Below, piece after piece: positions 26,638-36,173 of a stretch of DNA of 64,000 nt. The DNA lies in NCBI GenBank assembly GCA_016937345.1, contig JAFGWE010000003.1, positions 25,558 through 89,557 on the forward strand, written 5' to 3'. Origin of the DNA: Methanomicrobiaceae archaeon. Its GTDB lineage: Archaea > Halobacteriota > Methanomicrobia > Methanomicrobiales > Methanomicrobiaceae. The notes under the pieces were generated by a model. The model was not told the DNA's origin. It saw only the letters and a list, made by a program, of their open reading frames with translations, and ran no database searches. Both the position numbers and the translations under genes were made by a program. How positions within the stretch are numbered: position 1 is the stretch's first letter; every line of letters starts with the position of its first letter.

Positions 26638-27822
26638 TTAAAGGATGTTGTATTCCCTATGCTTATTTAATATTTCGTCAGCAAGACAATCAAGGCCCTT
26701 ATATGCCTCTTCATCGGGATAACCCTTGATATATACCGGATTTAAAACCTCCACATCAAGTTTGTGAATCATATCTCCCAAATCCTTTACGGTCTTACCT
26801 CCCCATCCGTAAGAGCCGATTATCCCAATAAATTTTGCTTTTGGTTTTAAGATATTTGCAATAAATGCAAGATTTGCGGCTTTGGGATGTGGTCCGAAAA
26901 GAACTGTTGGAGATGCAATAATAATTGTTGCAGCATCTAAAAGATCCATTGCAAGACGCCCAGTATCTGCCCTCCCAAGATCATATGGCCGGACTGCAAT
27001 TCCTCTTGATAGAAGACTCTCGGTCAGATAATGCACCATCTTCTTTGTACTGCCATGCATTGACACATAAGGAATTATCACCCTGTTTTTTACGTCATCA
27101 GAACTCCATTCCCGATAAGCATCCAGAATATACTCTTTATCATTATACATAGGCCCGTGACTTGGTGCGATTATATCAAATTCATAACCGGAAAGTCTGT
27201 CAATGTACTCCAGGACCTTACTTCTAAAAGGCATCATAATCTCGGCAAAATACCTTTTCGCCAGGATATAATGGAGAGGCTCATCATCAACAAATAGACT
27301 TCCGGTCGCATAATGTGCACCAAAAAGATCACATGAAAATACGATCCTGTCTTCACGAAGATATGTAATCATGGTATCCGGCCAGTGAACCCATGGAGTT
27401 ATTAGAAATTCAAGGGTTTTATCTCCAAGAGAGAGTGTCTCACCATCACCAACAACAATAATACGGAATTCCGGTACCTGATGAAAACTGATCAAAAGCT
27501 CTTTGCATTTTTCAGAAGTAACTATCTTTGCATTAGGGAACAGTTCAAGAAATACGGGGATAGAACCTGAATGATCCTGTTCGGCATGATTCACTATAAT
27601 ATAGTCAATCCTTGATAATTGTGAACGTGCAAGATTTGTTATGAATTCTTCTTCAAATTCAAAATCAACTGCATCAATAAGGACTGTCTTTTCACTGCCT
27701 TCTATAAGGTAGGAGTTATATGTGGTACCGTCAGGAAGTGGAAGAAGTTCATCAAAAATCTGCCTGTCCCAGTCAATAACACCTACAGAATATACATTTT
27801 TACAGATCTCTCTGACTGCCAT
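26638..27822 (-). CDS. fprA: Flavodiiron protein, probable F420H2 oxidase
   Basis: The 394-aa protein has an N-terminal metallo-beta-lactamase-like diiron domain (about 1-245, with HAEQDHSG near 80 and a DLFGAH segment) and a C-terminal flavodoxin domain binding FMN (about 250-394, MHGSTKKM and GSYGWGG). In methanogens such proteins reduce oxygen to water with F420H2; rubredoxin-linked activity is also known. The ATG at 27822 starts the family-typical MAVREI. Only two bases separate it from the rubredoxin stop, so translation is coupled. Confidence 0.95.
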   Translation of the reverse strand: MAVREICKNVYSVGVIDWDRQIFDELLPLPDGTTYNSYLIEGSEKTVLIDAVDFEFEEEFITNLARSQLSRIDYIIVNHAEQDHSGSIPVFLELFPNAKIVTSEKCKELLISFHQVPEFRIIVVGDGETLSLGDKTLEFLITPWVHWPDTMITYLREDRIVFSCDLFGAHYATGSLFVDDEPLHYILAKRYFAEIMMPFRSKVLEYIDRLSGYEFDIIAPSHGPMYNDKEYILDAYREWSSDDVKNRVIIPYVSMHGSTKKMVHYLTESLLSRGIAVRPYDLGRADTGRLAMDLLDAATIIIASPTVLFGPHPKAANLAFIANILKPKAKFIGIIGSYGWGGKTVKDLGDMIHKLDVEVLNPVYIKGYPDEEAYKGLDCLADEILNKHREYNIL

Positions 27823-27824
27823 GT

Positions 27825-27983
27825 TCAAATCTCTTTAAAACTTGATTTTTGAGCTCCGCATACAGGACAACGCCACTCCTCAGGAATATCTGAAAATGAA
27901 GTTTTTGCAGCAACCCCGCTATCACCTTTTTCGGGGTCATATATATGCCCGCACACCATACATTTCATTTTTTTTCCAGTCAT
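27825..27983 (-). CDS. Rubredoxin, 52 aa (small gene, easily missed)
   Basis: Reading the minus strand from ATG 27983 gives a 52-residue rubredoxin. The iron ligands are C8 and C11 in KCMVCGHIYDP, and C39 and C42 in RCPVCGAQK. The acidic middle loop (PEKGDSG, DIPEEW) is typical. It carries electrons, here most likely to the flavodiiron protein whose start follows 2 bases after its stop, or to superoxide reductase. An in-frame ATG at 27968 would also give an intact protein. Confidence 0.93.
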   Translation of the reverse strand: MTGKKMKCMVCGHIYDPEKGDSGVAAKTSFSDIPEEWRCPVCGAQKSSFKEI

Positions 27984-27988
27984 TTTTC

Positions 27989-28159
27989 TTATTCCTCAAT
28001 CTCAATTGGTTCAAACTTATCTTTTTTAGCCCCACAACGTGGACATTTCCAGTCTGCCGGAAGGTCTTCAAAAGCTGTTCCCTTTGCAATACCTGATCCT
28101 GCATCTCCAATGCGTGAATCATAAATATAACCACATTTTTTGCATTTCCAAACTTTCAT
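27989..28159 (-). CDS. Rubredoxin, 56 aa
   Basis: A second rubredoxin precedes the first, 5 bases apart. From ATG 28159 (GAGGG ribosome site 8 bases upstream) it begins [14 protein letters not shown] and has the second pair in KCPRCGAKK; the ligands are C6, C9, C39 and C42. The acidic C-terminus (PIEIEE) differs from its neighbour, so the two may serve different partners. The frame continues about 40 codons upstream but that part crosses the promoter and is not coding. It leads the oxygen-defence operon. Confidence 0.95.
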   Translation of the reverse strand: MKVWKCKKCGYIYDSRIGDAGSGIAKGTAFEDLPADWKCPRCGAKKDKFEPIEIEE

Positions 28160-28325
28160 GATAATACCCTCACAAAAACCGGATGCTATAAACCCGGTAT
28201 CACTGGTATTTTGTATAATGTTACTTAATAAATTTCTGTAAAGTTCATAGAATTTTTTTCTTTTTAGATGAGAAAACACAAAAATTTTAATAAATAATTT
28301 TGAAACATACCGGATTAAAAAAAAA
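28160..28325 (-). promoter_or_regulatory. Promoter region of the rubredoxin-flavodiiron-superoxide reductase operon
   Basis: On the minus strand a TATA-like CATTATAC (about 28213-28220) predicts a start near 28190. An inverted repeat ACCGG/CCGGT with an 11-base centre (28178-28198) straddles that point, and GGTAT is repeated directly at 28196 and 28205. The layout fits repression under anaerobic conditions; no regulator is identified. Confidence 0.4.
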
Positions 28326-30350
28326 TCAGTTCTTTTTTTCAGATAGTTCTTCTAAAGGCTCGAATTCAAGCTCTGCGACAATTTCAACAGGATTTTTAAC
28401 TTTCTTTACAAGCTGTCTTATCCGCCTTAACCTTTCAACGCCGATAAAATGTTCTGCCATAACTTTTGCAAATGGGGAGAGAACAACTTTACCACTTTTT
28501 ACAGATATGTATCCCTCTTTTTTAAGCTGCGGGTAAACATCTGACATTTCACCAACCATTGTTGCACACATCATCTTAAGCCCGGCCTCATCTCCCCTGC
28601 ATACAACAGCATGTGAGATAAACTCCTCAGATGATGCCTCATCTTCATATACAGGCGCAACCTCCTCCATCTCACCTTTAAGAAGACTTATTGCAATCTC
28701 TTCTTCGGTAAGTTTTGTCTCGCGTGAGTAGCTTCCTCCGGGCTCGGCAAGTACGACAACCTTTCCAAGATCATGATAATCCGGTCTTCCGGCACGGCCC
28801 ATCATCTGGCAGAAGTCCTGGACAGTAAGCCATTTTATTCCCATTGCAAGTGCATCAAATATTACCTGTGATGCAGGGAAATCAACACCGGCAGCAAGTG
28901 CGGCCGTTGTTACTACAGCAGAGATCTCTCCTTTTTCAAATCTCTCCTCAACAGAGCGCCTCTCTTTAGCACTAAGTCCTGCATGGTATGCTTCTGCTTT
29001 TCCCCCTATTGCATCCGCAACTTCATGACACCTTGCTCTTGAGTTTGTAAAAACAATTGACTGACCTTTAAAGCCTTTTGAGGATTTATTTCTGAACTCC
29101 TGTGTTACAAGTCTTTTTATTGCGTCAATCTTCTGCTTTCTTTCAACAAATATCAGATGTCTTTCAAGCGGTACAGGCCTTTCATTGTAAGTTACAAGAT
29201 TTGCATTAAGTTTTTTTGCAAGAAGATGCGGCATCCCGATAGTTGCACTCAGGTATAGAAACTGGGCATTGGGGGCAATATATTTCAGTCTTGAGATAAG
29301 CCCGTCCAGCCTGTGTCCGCGTTCAGGATCTTCAAGCATCTGTACTTCATCAATTACAACAGTTCCAATATTAAAGAGAGTTTTTCCTGTTCTCAGATGA
29401 TGATCAATTCCCTCATATGTTCCGACAATTATATTTGACTTTAATGTTCTCTTTGCATTAACTCTTGTTTCAGGGAGATTTATACGGGACACACCTGTCT
29501 GCAGAGATACATCAAGGAAAGGATATCTTGCCTCAAAACGGCTGTACTTTTGATTGGCAAGGGCAACAAGCGGTACTAGAAAAAGCATATTTCCTCTTCC
29601 TTCAGACTTATTTTTAACACCTGCCATTTCACCGATAAATGTCTTTCCACTCGCTGTTGCTGCGACAACCAGCTGATCCTTTCCCTCCAGAAGACCTGCA
29701 TCGACACAGAGCTGCTGAACAGGCATAAGCGTTTTTACACCGGATGCATCCCTGAATATCTGAGGGAGGGGAAGGTCTGCAATATCTGTTGTTTTAGTAA
29801 CCCTGTGGGATTCAAGGACATCAAAAACTGTATTTTTTAATTCAACTCTTTCAGGCTGAACCATTGCAAGAACTTTATCAAGGTCCATATAAAGAGAAAG
29901 AAGTTTTTCAAGATGGGCAGTCGAAAAGCCACCCATCTTTCCTATATACCCCATCTCACGGCGAAGTTCATTCTGTGCACACTCAAGACATATGTGCTCA
30001 CGCCCGTATTTTACAGAATTTTTGGTCTTTAGAAGATTTACTCTGTTCTGAAGAATACATGTACGGCAGGCTCTTATGTATCCAAAATTTATCTGAAGAT
30101 CATTTAAAAAAGATTCAAAATTTTTGCTCTCACAGGTCAGACGTATATCGGCATTTCTAAGCTGTGAGATAAGTTCCTTTGTGGCTGTATTTTGAAACTG
30201 TTTTTTACCGCCAGATTTCAGCCGGTAATTCTTCGGCCTGAAACCCTTTGATGTCTCAGCAAGTTCAACTGCACCTTCGGCTTCAACAAGATGATGATCA
30301 TAAAAAAAAAGTTTGTAATCTCCGCGCTGCGGATGTACTATTATCTTCAT
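28326..30350 (-). CDS. Archaea-specific superfamily 2 helicase (COG1202, ASH-Ski2-like)
   Basis: The 674-aa ATP-dependent helicase belongs to the archaea-specific group related to Ski2/Hel308. The N-terminal 200 residues hold a zinc-binding four-cysteine site (CRTC near 96, CLEC near 119). The helicase core shows ATASGKT (near 230), DEVQ in place of DEAD/H (near 329), SAT (near 364), TNSRARC and the motif VI sequence [11 protein letters not shown] (near 525). In Thermococcales a protein of this kind works with RNase J and the exosome in RNA decay; the same role here is inference. It overlaps the upstream regulator gene by 4 bases. Confidence 0.85.
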   Translation of the reverse strand: MKIIVHPQRGDYKLFFYDHHLVEAEGAVELAETSKGFRPKNYRLKSGGKKQFQNTATKELISQLRNADIRLTCESKNFESFLNDLQINFGYIRACRTCILQNRVNLLKTKNSVKYGREHICLECAQNELRREMGYIGKMGGFSTAHLEKLLSLYMDLDKVLAMVQPERVELKNTVFDVLESHRVTKTTDIADLPLPQIFRDASGVKTLMPVQQLCVDAGLLEGKDQLVVAATASGKTFIGEMAGVKNKSEGRGNMLFLVPLVALANQKYSRFEARYPFLDVSLQTGVSRINLPETRVNAKRTLKSNIIVGTYEGIDHHLRTGKTLFNIGTVVIDEVQMLEDPERGHRLDGLISRLKYIAPNAQFLYLSATIGMPHLLAKKLNANLVTYNERPVPLERHLIFVERKQKIDAIKRLVTQEFRNKSSKGFKGQSIVFTNSRARCHEVADAIGGKAEAYHAGLSAKERRSVEERFEKGEISAVVTTAALAAGVDFPASQVIFDALAMGIKWLTVQDFCQMMGRAGRPDYHDLGKVVVLAEPGGSYSRETKLTEEEIAISLLKGEMEEVAPVYEDEASSEEFISHAVVCRGDEAGLKMMCATMVGEMSDVYPQLKKEGYISVKSGKVVLSPFAKVMAEHFIGVERLRRIRQLVKKVKNPVEIVAELEFEPLEELSEKKN

Positions 30351-31159
30351 GGAACAATCAGGTCGTGAATTACATAACGAAGACCGGAAGACTCAAGCCG
30401 CTTTAAAAAATCTGTGAATTCCTCATCTACAATTACCATTACACTGTCAAGTCCGTGAACTGCTGCTTCGATAACACCCTCACGTGCACCAAAATATACA
30501 TCAGGAGTTTTTCCGGCATTTTTGATTGCAATATCAGCCTCTATTCCAACCGCTCCTGTGAACTCGGCTTTTTCAAGTATGTCACGAAGAGTCTCCGGCG
30601 ACACCTTCTCTGAGCCTCCCCTCTGTATACGTGGTACTTTACAGACATGCACAAGTCCGTATGAGTGATTAATAATTCCTGTGAGGTTTGAAATACCTAT
30701 ATCCATTCCACTCTTTGCATCCGCAATTGCAATGCCTGTCGCATCCTGATTTTTATAGGAGGTATGCATAAACCCGCCTTTCATATATATGCCTACCTTT
30801 TCACCTGCACGTATATTGCAGTCTGCTATCGCAGTCCATACAGCAACCTGCTGTACAATATCATGAGTTATATGTTTGACATATGATTCAAGTGCCTCAG
30901 CATTGTTTATAACCCACTCCACACCTTTGGGGGTTATGACATAACTCCCACGACCCTGTGATTTTACCATCTCGTCATCGACAAGCTCGCGTATGTACTC
31001 TGATACAGCCTGAGGAGTAATGCCAAGTTTCGCTGCAATTTCCTGTTGCCTTACAGAGGGCTGGTGCTCTGCAACTTCAACAAGTATCTGAAATTTTGTT
31101 GCCTCTCTCTTGCTTCTGAGGATTATATATAGAGGGTCATTCTCCCTTTTCTTCAACAA
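30347..31159 (-). CDS. COG1497-like transcriptional regulator with ligand-type C-terminal domain
   Basis: The 270-aa protein starts with a winged helix-turn-helix (about 20-90; RQQEIAAKLGITPQAVSEYI) of MarR-like type, and continues with an archaeal domain of about 170 residues containing GIAIADAKSGMDIGI and GAVGIEADIAIKNAG. That domain is conserved in methanogens but of unknown function. Two consecutive TTG codons (31159, 31156) are the only good starts in frame; the ribosome site is weak, and translation may be coupled to the upstream gene, which overlaps by 23 bases. It overlaps the helicase by 4 bases on the other side. Confidence 0.8.
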   Translation of the reverse strand: MLKKRENDPLYIILRSKREATKFQILVEVAEHQPSVRQQEIAAKLGITPQAVSEYIRELVDDEMVKSQGRGSYVITPKGVEWVINNAEALESYVKHITHDIVQQVAVWTAIADCNIRAGEKVGIYMKGGFMHTSYKNQDATGIAIADAKSGMDIGISNLTGIINHSYGLVHVCKVPRIQRGGSEKVSPETLRDILEKAEFTGAVGIEADIAIKNAGKTPDVYFGAREGVIEAAVHGLDSVMVIVDEEFTDFLKRLESSGLRYVIHDLIVP

Positions 31160-31652
31160 AAACCAGCCCCTGTCCCTTCACATCAAGAATCGGCAGGCGT
31201 TTTGCAAGACCTTTTACAAATACCGGACTTACACCATATTTTCTTGCCAGATCATTAACAGACGTGTTTCCTGCCCTGACATCTTTTTCAATTTCATCTA
31301 CCAGATTTCTCAGGGATTCATCCGCAGATATTGAGACATTGATAATATCGGCAAGGTCGTCCATTGTGCACTGGAAATTTGCCCTGAATTTGCTGTAAGT
31401 TGTTTTATACTCACGTGATGGTTTTTCACCAGGTTTTGGCATTCGCCACTGTTCTTCCACAAGATTGCCCTTTTTCAGAATGGCAAGGCACTCTTTCACT
31501 TTTGTTGCTTCAACATCACCAATAAGTTCTTCTTCAGTCATCCAGTTTTTACTGAGCTGATTATAGATGTTCTTAAAATCTGAATTATTAAAAGTGATCA
31601 AAAGCGTAACAAGATCAAGAGGATCATTAACTATTCTAATATGCCCCGTCAA
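31137..31652 (-). CDS. Winged-helix (ArsR-type) transcriptional regulator
   Basis: A 171-aa DNA-binding protein with an ArsR-like winged helix in the first 90 residues (WMTEEELIGDV, ECLAILKKGNLVEEQW), a middle helical part, and a second HTH-like segment near 130-150 (SVNDLARKYGVSPVFVKGLAKR). It is similar to archaeal regulators without known ligand. The first codon is TTG 31652; a TATA-like TAATATAT at 31667-31674 lies close upstream, so the exact start is uncertain. It heads the three-gene overlap group with the COG1497 regulator and the helicase. Confidence 0.75.
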   Translation of the reverse strand: MTGHIRIVNDPLDLVTLLITFNNSDFKNIYNQLSKNWMTEEELIGDVEATKVKECLAILKKGNLVEEQWRMPKPGEKPSREYKTTYSKFRANFQCTMDDLADIINVSISADESLRNLVDEIEKDVRAGNTSVNDLARKYGVSPVFVKGLAKRLPILDVKGQGLVFVEEKGE

Positions 31653-32125
31653 AGTAAAAACCCAATTAATATATGCTCTTTAGTGAAATAAACCTATTTC
31701 AAATTGAATGCTCTATTAAAAGAATTGACAATACCTTTACCTGTTTACTTAATCTAAAACAAAAACAAGCAATTCAATGAAAAAACCCGATTTTTTAGTG
31801 ATTTAAGAATACTTTCAAAGATCCGGGACATCATATGGAAGAAACAAACAACTTTTAACATTCTGCATCATAAACTGAATTATAACTAAGATAAAATAAG
31901 GCGTGCAATTCAGCATTCTGACAGAACATGACTGCAGAAATTAATAATATTATGAAAGGTAAATACCAGGATTTGAGATATTCCGGCTTTCATCAATATA
32001 AATATAATACCTGATATTTCATAATCGCCTTAAAGAGATGTTTCATAAAGATAGGTTTCAGAGAGAACCTGTTTTATTAAGATTAAAAGGTTACCGGACC
32101 ATCAAAGAAAGGACAGAAGTGTTTT
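31653..32125. other. Intergenic region without a supported gene
   Basis: These 473 AT-rich bases separate the leftward regulator group from hypF. TATA-like stretches occur at 31667-31674 (minus strand) and 31997-32006 (plus strand, ATATAAATATAA). A short dyad AGGTT/AACCT lies at 32053-32070. A 28-codon frame begins at 31928 but has no ribosome site and no recognisable sequence. I see no RNA gene, repeat family or mobile element. Confidence 0.5.
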
Positions 32126-34342
32126 ATGCAAAAAAGCGGGCAGATAATCATAAAAGGCATAGTGCAGGGCGTTGGATTCAGGCCTTTTGTCTATGCACAG
32201 GCGAAAAAATATGATATTTGCGGAAATGTAAAAAACCTTGGCAGTGAAGTGCGAATTAATGCTTTTGGCGAGAATTTTGATAGCTTTTTAGCCGCAGTAT
32301 CCCGTGGAACACCCCTTTCAAAGATAGACAGTGTCTCAGTTCTAAAAGCAGAGGGAAATTCCCCTGACAATTTTCAGATCGAAAAAAGTTCTGCAGGAAG
32401 CCTCTCCGGCTTCATACCGCCGGATGTGTCAATCTGTGATGAATGTATTTCGGATATTTTCAATAAAGGAGGCAGGTATGAAAATTACTGGGCAACCTCC
32501 TGTGTAAACTGCGGTCCACGTTACAGCATAATAAATGAGGTGCCATATGATCGCGAAAGGACCACAATGGATAAATTTCCTATGTGCAGGGAATGCGATG
32601 AAGAATATAAAAGTCCGCACTCCCGCCGTCATCACGCACAAACTATAGCCTGCGACAAATGCGGTCCAGAATTATCTCTTCTTGATGAAAAAGGACAACT
32701 GGTTAAATGCAATGATCCTATTGAAAAGGCGGCATATCTTCTGGATAAAGGAAATATAATTGCAATAAAGGGGATTGGCGGTTTTCACATAGCATGCATT
32801 GAAAATACAGCTTTAAAGTTAAAGAAATGCCTTGGAAGAACAGAACAGGCACTTGCAATAATGGCTGATGAAAAAACAGTTCTTGGCATTGCTGAAGTAA
32901 ACGACGATGAGAGGGAAATCTTAAACAGCCCCGAACATCCGATAGTTGTCCTATACAAAAAGAATCCCGCTTCCCACCCGGAGATAAGCAACCTAGATAC
33001 AATTGGCTGTATGCTTCCCTACACAGGACTCCACCACCTTTTATTTTCACATTTAAAAAGTCCTGTTCTTATAATGACAAGCGCAAATGCTCCGGGAAAC
33101 CCGATGATTACAAAGACAGAGGAGGCAGTAAAAAAACTGGGAGGGTGTATTGATTATTGCCTGACCAACAACAGGCATATAAGAAACCGCTGTGACGACT
33201 CCGTCGTAAGGGAAGGATATCTAATAAGGCTTTCAAGAGGGTATGCCCCAAAAAGAACCAGAATAAAACTTGGAAATAAATGCATTCTCGGAACAGGACC
33301 CGAGCTTTATTCAAATATATCAATATACAAAGACGAATTCTGCTTTACATCACCACATATAGGAAATATTAAAAATCCGTCAACTCTGGAATATCTTGAA
33401 AATACAGTTGATAACCTTAAAAGACTAACAGGAGCAGAATTTGACGTAATTGCCCATGATATGCACCCGCAGTTTCTCTCAACAAGATATGCAAAACGAA
33501 TTGCAGAGGAATTTGGCGCAGAGACTGTCCCAGTTCAGCACCACAGGGCCCATATAGCAGCAGCACTAGGTAAAAACGAACCATGTATAGGAATTGCTCT
33601 GGACGGAGTAGGCCTCGGAGACGACGGGACAATATGGGGAGGAGAGATCTTTGCAGGAGAACTCACTTCTCTTAAAAGAGTGGCCCATCTTGAATACGTT
33701 AAAATGCCAGGAGGTGATCTTGCAACACAATTCCCTGAAAGGATGCTCTACGGCATTATGCCCTCAGAAGAGATTGCTAACCTCCTTTCTTCAAGAGGAT
33801 GGAATGATCTGGAACTTTCAATTCTTGAAAAACAGGTCAGTACTGGTTTTAATGTTCCTATGACAAGCAGTGCCGGAAGAGTGCTTGATGCAGCAGCAGC
33901 CCTTCTTGGAATATGCCGTGAAAGAACATACGATGGCGAGCCGGCAATGAAAATGGAATCATCTGCCTCAGGGGGAAAACCGGAAGACTGGAAATTAAGT
34001 GTTTATGAAAAAGACGGTTGCAGCGTACTGTCCACAAAAGATATCATAAAAAAGGCTTTTTTGAGTAGGGACTCTATGCCATTACAGGATATCGCAGCTT
34101 CTGTGCAGTATAATCTGGCCCGTGAATTTGCCGGAATTGCAGTTTTAAAAGCATCAGAATACGGAATAAACGATGTGGTTTTATCGGGAGGGGTCTGCAT
34201 CAATCATCTGATAAGGGAAACAATAAAGGAGACTATAAATAAGGCAGGACTAAACATGGTAATAAACAGAGAATATCCATTTGGAGACGGCTGCATATCA
34301 TACGGACAGTGTGTATATGCAGGACTGATTTCTGAAAAATAG
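32126..34342 (+). CDS. hypF: Carbamoyltransferase HypF, [NiFe]-hydrogenase maturation
   Basis: HypF makes the carbamoyl group that becomes cyanide ligands of the [NiFe] site. The 738-aa protein has all parts in order: N-terminal acylphosphatase domain (GIVQGVGFRPFVY near 9-22), two zinc-finger motifs (CDECISDIF and CVNCGPRYSI near 104-145, then CRECDEEY and CDKCGPELS), the YrdC-like domain (about 195-375), and the C-terminal Kae1-like domain with HHRAH near 472 and DGVGLGDDG. Length is normal. No other hyp gene is nearby. It lies alone between the long gap and a convergent response-regulator gene. Confidence 0.96.
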   Translation: MQKSGQIIIKGIVQGVGFRPFVYAQAKKYDICGNVKNLGSEVRINAFGENFDSFLAAVSRGTPLSKIDSVSVLKAEGNSPDNFQIEKSSAGSLSGFIPPDVSICDECISDIFNKGGRYENYWATSCVNCGPRYSIINEVPYDRERTTMDKFPMCRECDEEYKSPHSRRHHAQTIACDKCGPELSLLDEKGQLVKCNDPIEKAAYLLDKGNIIAIKGIGGFHIACIENTALKLKKCLGRTEQALAIMADEKTVLGIAEVNDDEREILNSPEHPIVVLYKKNPASHPEISNLDTIGCMLPYTGLHHLLFSHLKSPVLIMTSANAPGNPMITKTEEAVKKLGGCIDYCLTNNRHIRNRCDDSVVREGYLIRLSRGYAPKRTRIKLGNKCILGTGPELYSNISIYKDEFCFTSPHIGNIKNPSTLEYLENTVDNLKRLTGAEFDVIAHDMHPQFLSTRYAKRIAEEFGAETVPVQHHRAHIAAALGKNEPCIGIALDGVGLGDDGTIWGGEIFAGELTSLKRVAHLEYVKMPGGDLATQFPERMLYGIMPSEEIANLLSSRGWNDLELSILEKQVSTGFNVPMTSSAGRVLDAAAALLGICRERTYDGEPAMKMESSASGGKPEDWKLSVYEKDGCSVLSTKDIIKKAFLSRDSMPLQDIAASVQYNLAREFAGIAVLKASEYGINDVVLSGGVCINHLIRETIKETINKAGLNMVINREYPFGDGCISYGQCVYAGLISEK

Positions 34343-34382
34343 ACCTAAGACCACTTCTTAATCTGATTTAAAAATAGAGTTT

Positions 34383-34766
34383 TCATTTGTTAAGAGTATC
34401 TTCAACTATTTTTATGAGATCTGATGAACGGAAGGGTTTTTTCAGAGAACCGTCAAAACCAAATCTGATTGGATCATCCATTGCTCCCTTTACCGAGTCA
34501 CCGCTTGATATTACAATTCTTATATTTGGATCTATCTCCCTCATCGGTTTTAAAAGCTCTTTTGCTCCAATATCTCCCGGAACTGATACATCAAGTATGG
34601 CCATATCAAAACCATTCCCTGAATTATATGCTTCCTTAAAAGCAAGCAGAGCCTCAGACCCGTTTTTGTGACAGACAATATCATAGCCGTTTCTAATCAG
34701 AAATAATGTCATAATGTCAAGAATGGGAGCTTCATCATCCATTAACAGAATTCTTGCACATTTCAT
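34383..34766 (-). CDS. Single-domain response regulator
   Basis: The 127-aa protein is a stand-alone CheY-like receiver. The acidic pair D10/E12-type pocket (MDDEAP), the phosphoacceptor aspartate in AILDVSVPG (near 60), the S/T switch in VISSGD (near 90) and the lysine in KKPF (near 110) are all present. There is no output domain and no histidine kinase next to it, so it probably acts by protein contact. The gene ends 40 bases from hypF, which runs toward it. Confidence 0.9.
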   Translation of the reverse strand: MKCARILLMDDEAPILDIMTLFLIRNGYDIVCHKNGSEALLAFKEAYNSGNGFDMAILDVSVPGDIGAKELLKPMREIDPNIRIVISSGDSVKGAMDDPIRFGFDGSLKKPFRSSDLIKIVEDTLNK

Positions 34767-34882
34767 AACGGCACCTCACAGATATAAACTATCGTTATAC
34801 CAGAAATAAATTTTATACAGCTTTATTTTTTATATCTAATGAATGTTATCATTAGGATTTTAAAAAAAAGAATAATTTTTGG

Positions 34883-35560
34883 TCAGTTCCTTCTTGCTAT
34901 TAGAACAAATCCGAATATTGCAATTATTAATCCGGAAAATACTGTAAATACTGAAACAGGTGTTGATGTAGGCTGGGGTGCAGGTGTCAGGGTTGCGTGA
35001 AGCTTGACACTCTCACCTTTTGTTGGATATTCAGACATCTGTGCAGTAAACGGAGTGTATCCGGCTTTCTGTACTGTGTATGTTGTGTAAGGAGTACCTG
35101 TTGTATAAACACTTACAGTAAGCTCTCCGCCTGATATTTCTCCCTTGTAGTCATCATTGAAATAGACTGATGCACCGTCAACATTGCAGTAGATAACATA
35201 GAATCCCATATCTCCGCCAATCATAGTTGGCACAGGAGTAGGAGCCGGGTTTATTGTTGCATAAACATCTAAAGTTTCACCCATTTCAGGGTAGGATGTA
35301 ATCGGATCAGTCCAGGTAGTGTAACCTGCTTTTTCAACTGTTATTGTTTTATAAGGGGTTGCTGTGGTATAAACAGGAACTGAGAGAATGCCACCATAAG
35401 TCTCTCCCTTGTAATCACTATCAAAATAAACAGATGCACCGTCAACATTACAATGAACATTGAACCATGCCTGATCTCCTCCAACTGTCATTGCACTGAC
35501 TGCAGGAGATACTGCAAATAAAAGTGCACATCCTAATAATACTGCCATTAATTTTTTCAT
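34883..35560 (-). CDS. Surface PEGA-repeat protein with C-terminal membrane anchor
   Basis: A 225-aa exported protein: signal peptide (MKKLMAVLLGCALLFAVSPA, cut likely after VSA), two PEGA-like beta repeats (about 28-105 and 115-190, each with VDGASVYF and YKGE), a proline/threonine-rich linker (PAPQPTSTPVS) and one membrane helix near the end followed by ARRN. PEGA repeats are short surface modules found widely in methanogens. A related protein with five repeats is encoded at 55.5-56.8 kb. No function beyond cell-surface display can be given. Confidence 0.82.
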   Translation of the reverse strand: MKKLMAVLLGCALLFAVSPAVSAMTVGGDQAWFNVHCNVDGASVYFDSDYKGETYGGILSVPVYTTATPYKTITVEKAGYTTWTDPITSYPEMGETLDVYATINPAPTPVPTMIGGDMGFYVIYCNVDGASVYFNDDYKGEISGGELTVSVYTTGTPYTTYTVQKAGYTPFTAQMSEYPTKGESVKLHATLTPAPQPTSTPVSVFTVFSGLIIAIFGFVLIARRN

Positions 35561-35834
35561 AAAATCACCTAATTGATGTTATAAATTTAGTTAAAATCTC
35601 CAGATGTATAAGTCTATCTAAAAACCTGCAGGAATCAGATATAATCCAAAAGAAAATTTCGCAATAAATCACTTCAAAAAGAAGAAGAAACAGATCAGAT
35701 TGATGACATTTTCTAAATAAATATTTTCTAGACTATAAAAACCTGCTAAGACACAAAACCCTTTGAAATAATAGTCCAGGATTTTTCTCTTAAAAATATC
35801 AGAATGACTTGTAATGTTGTAAAAAAAAAGAAAT
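35561..35834. other. Intergenic region after the ribosomal operon
   Basis: About 270 AT-rich bases between the end of rpl12 and the start of the PEGA gene. An A-run (35821-35830) directly follows the rpl12 stop on its downstream side; read as RNA from the minus strand it is a U-run and can serve as a terminator. The promoter of the PEGA gene must be in the left part. No gene was found. Confidence 0.4.
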
Positions 35835-36140
35835 TTATCCGAAGAGTGCTCCGAGACCGGCCATGCCGCCCTCTTCGTCCTTTTCCTCTTCTTCAGGTGC
35901 TGCTTCTTCCTCAGCGGCTGCTGCTGCCGGTGCTGCTGCGACCGGTGCTGCTGCGACTGCTGCTACAGCTGATTTCTCAATTGCCTCAGCAATGTCAACA
36001 CCATCAAGTGCTGCGATAAGTGCCTTTACACGGCTGTCGTTAACCTCGATACCTGCTGCTGTCATAACTTTTGTGACAGACTCTTCTGATACTTCTTTTC
36101 CTGCGCTGTGCAGAATAAGTGCTGCGTAGATGTACTCCAT
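35835..36140 (-). CDS. rpl12: Ribosomal protein P1 (archaeal L12)
   Basis: The 101-aa acidic stalk protein recruits translation GTPases. It has an N-terminal helical dimerisation domain ([17 protein letters not shown]), an alanine hinge, a glutamate-rich stretch, and the GTPase-binding tail that ends GLGALFG. ATG 36140 follows an AGGTGA site; an in-frame GTG at 36149 overlaps it. It is the last gene of the L11-L1-L10-L12 operon, 33 bases after L10. Confidence 0.96.
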   Translation of the reverse strand: MEYIYAALILHSAGKEVSEESVTKVMTAAGIEVNDSRVKALIAALDGVDIAEAIEKSAVAAVAAAPVAAAPAAAAAEEEAAPEEEEKDEEGGMAGLGALFG

Positions 36141-36173
36141 TTTATTCACCTAATAATAATTTTTTTATTTTAT

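Noticed and set aside
31928..32014. 28-codon frame in the gap before hypF
   Set aside because: No ribosome site, no similarity, surrounded by promoter-like sequence.
35804..36149. Plus-strand frames opposite rpl12 and rpl10
   Set aside because: Low-complexity mirror translations of alanine/glutamate-rich ribosomal proteins.
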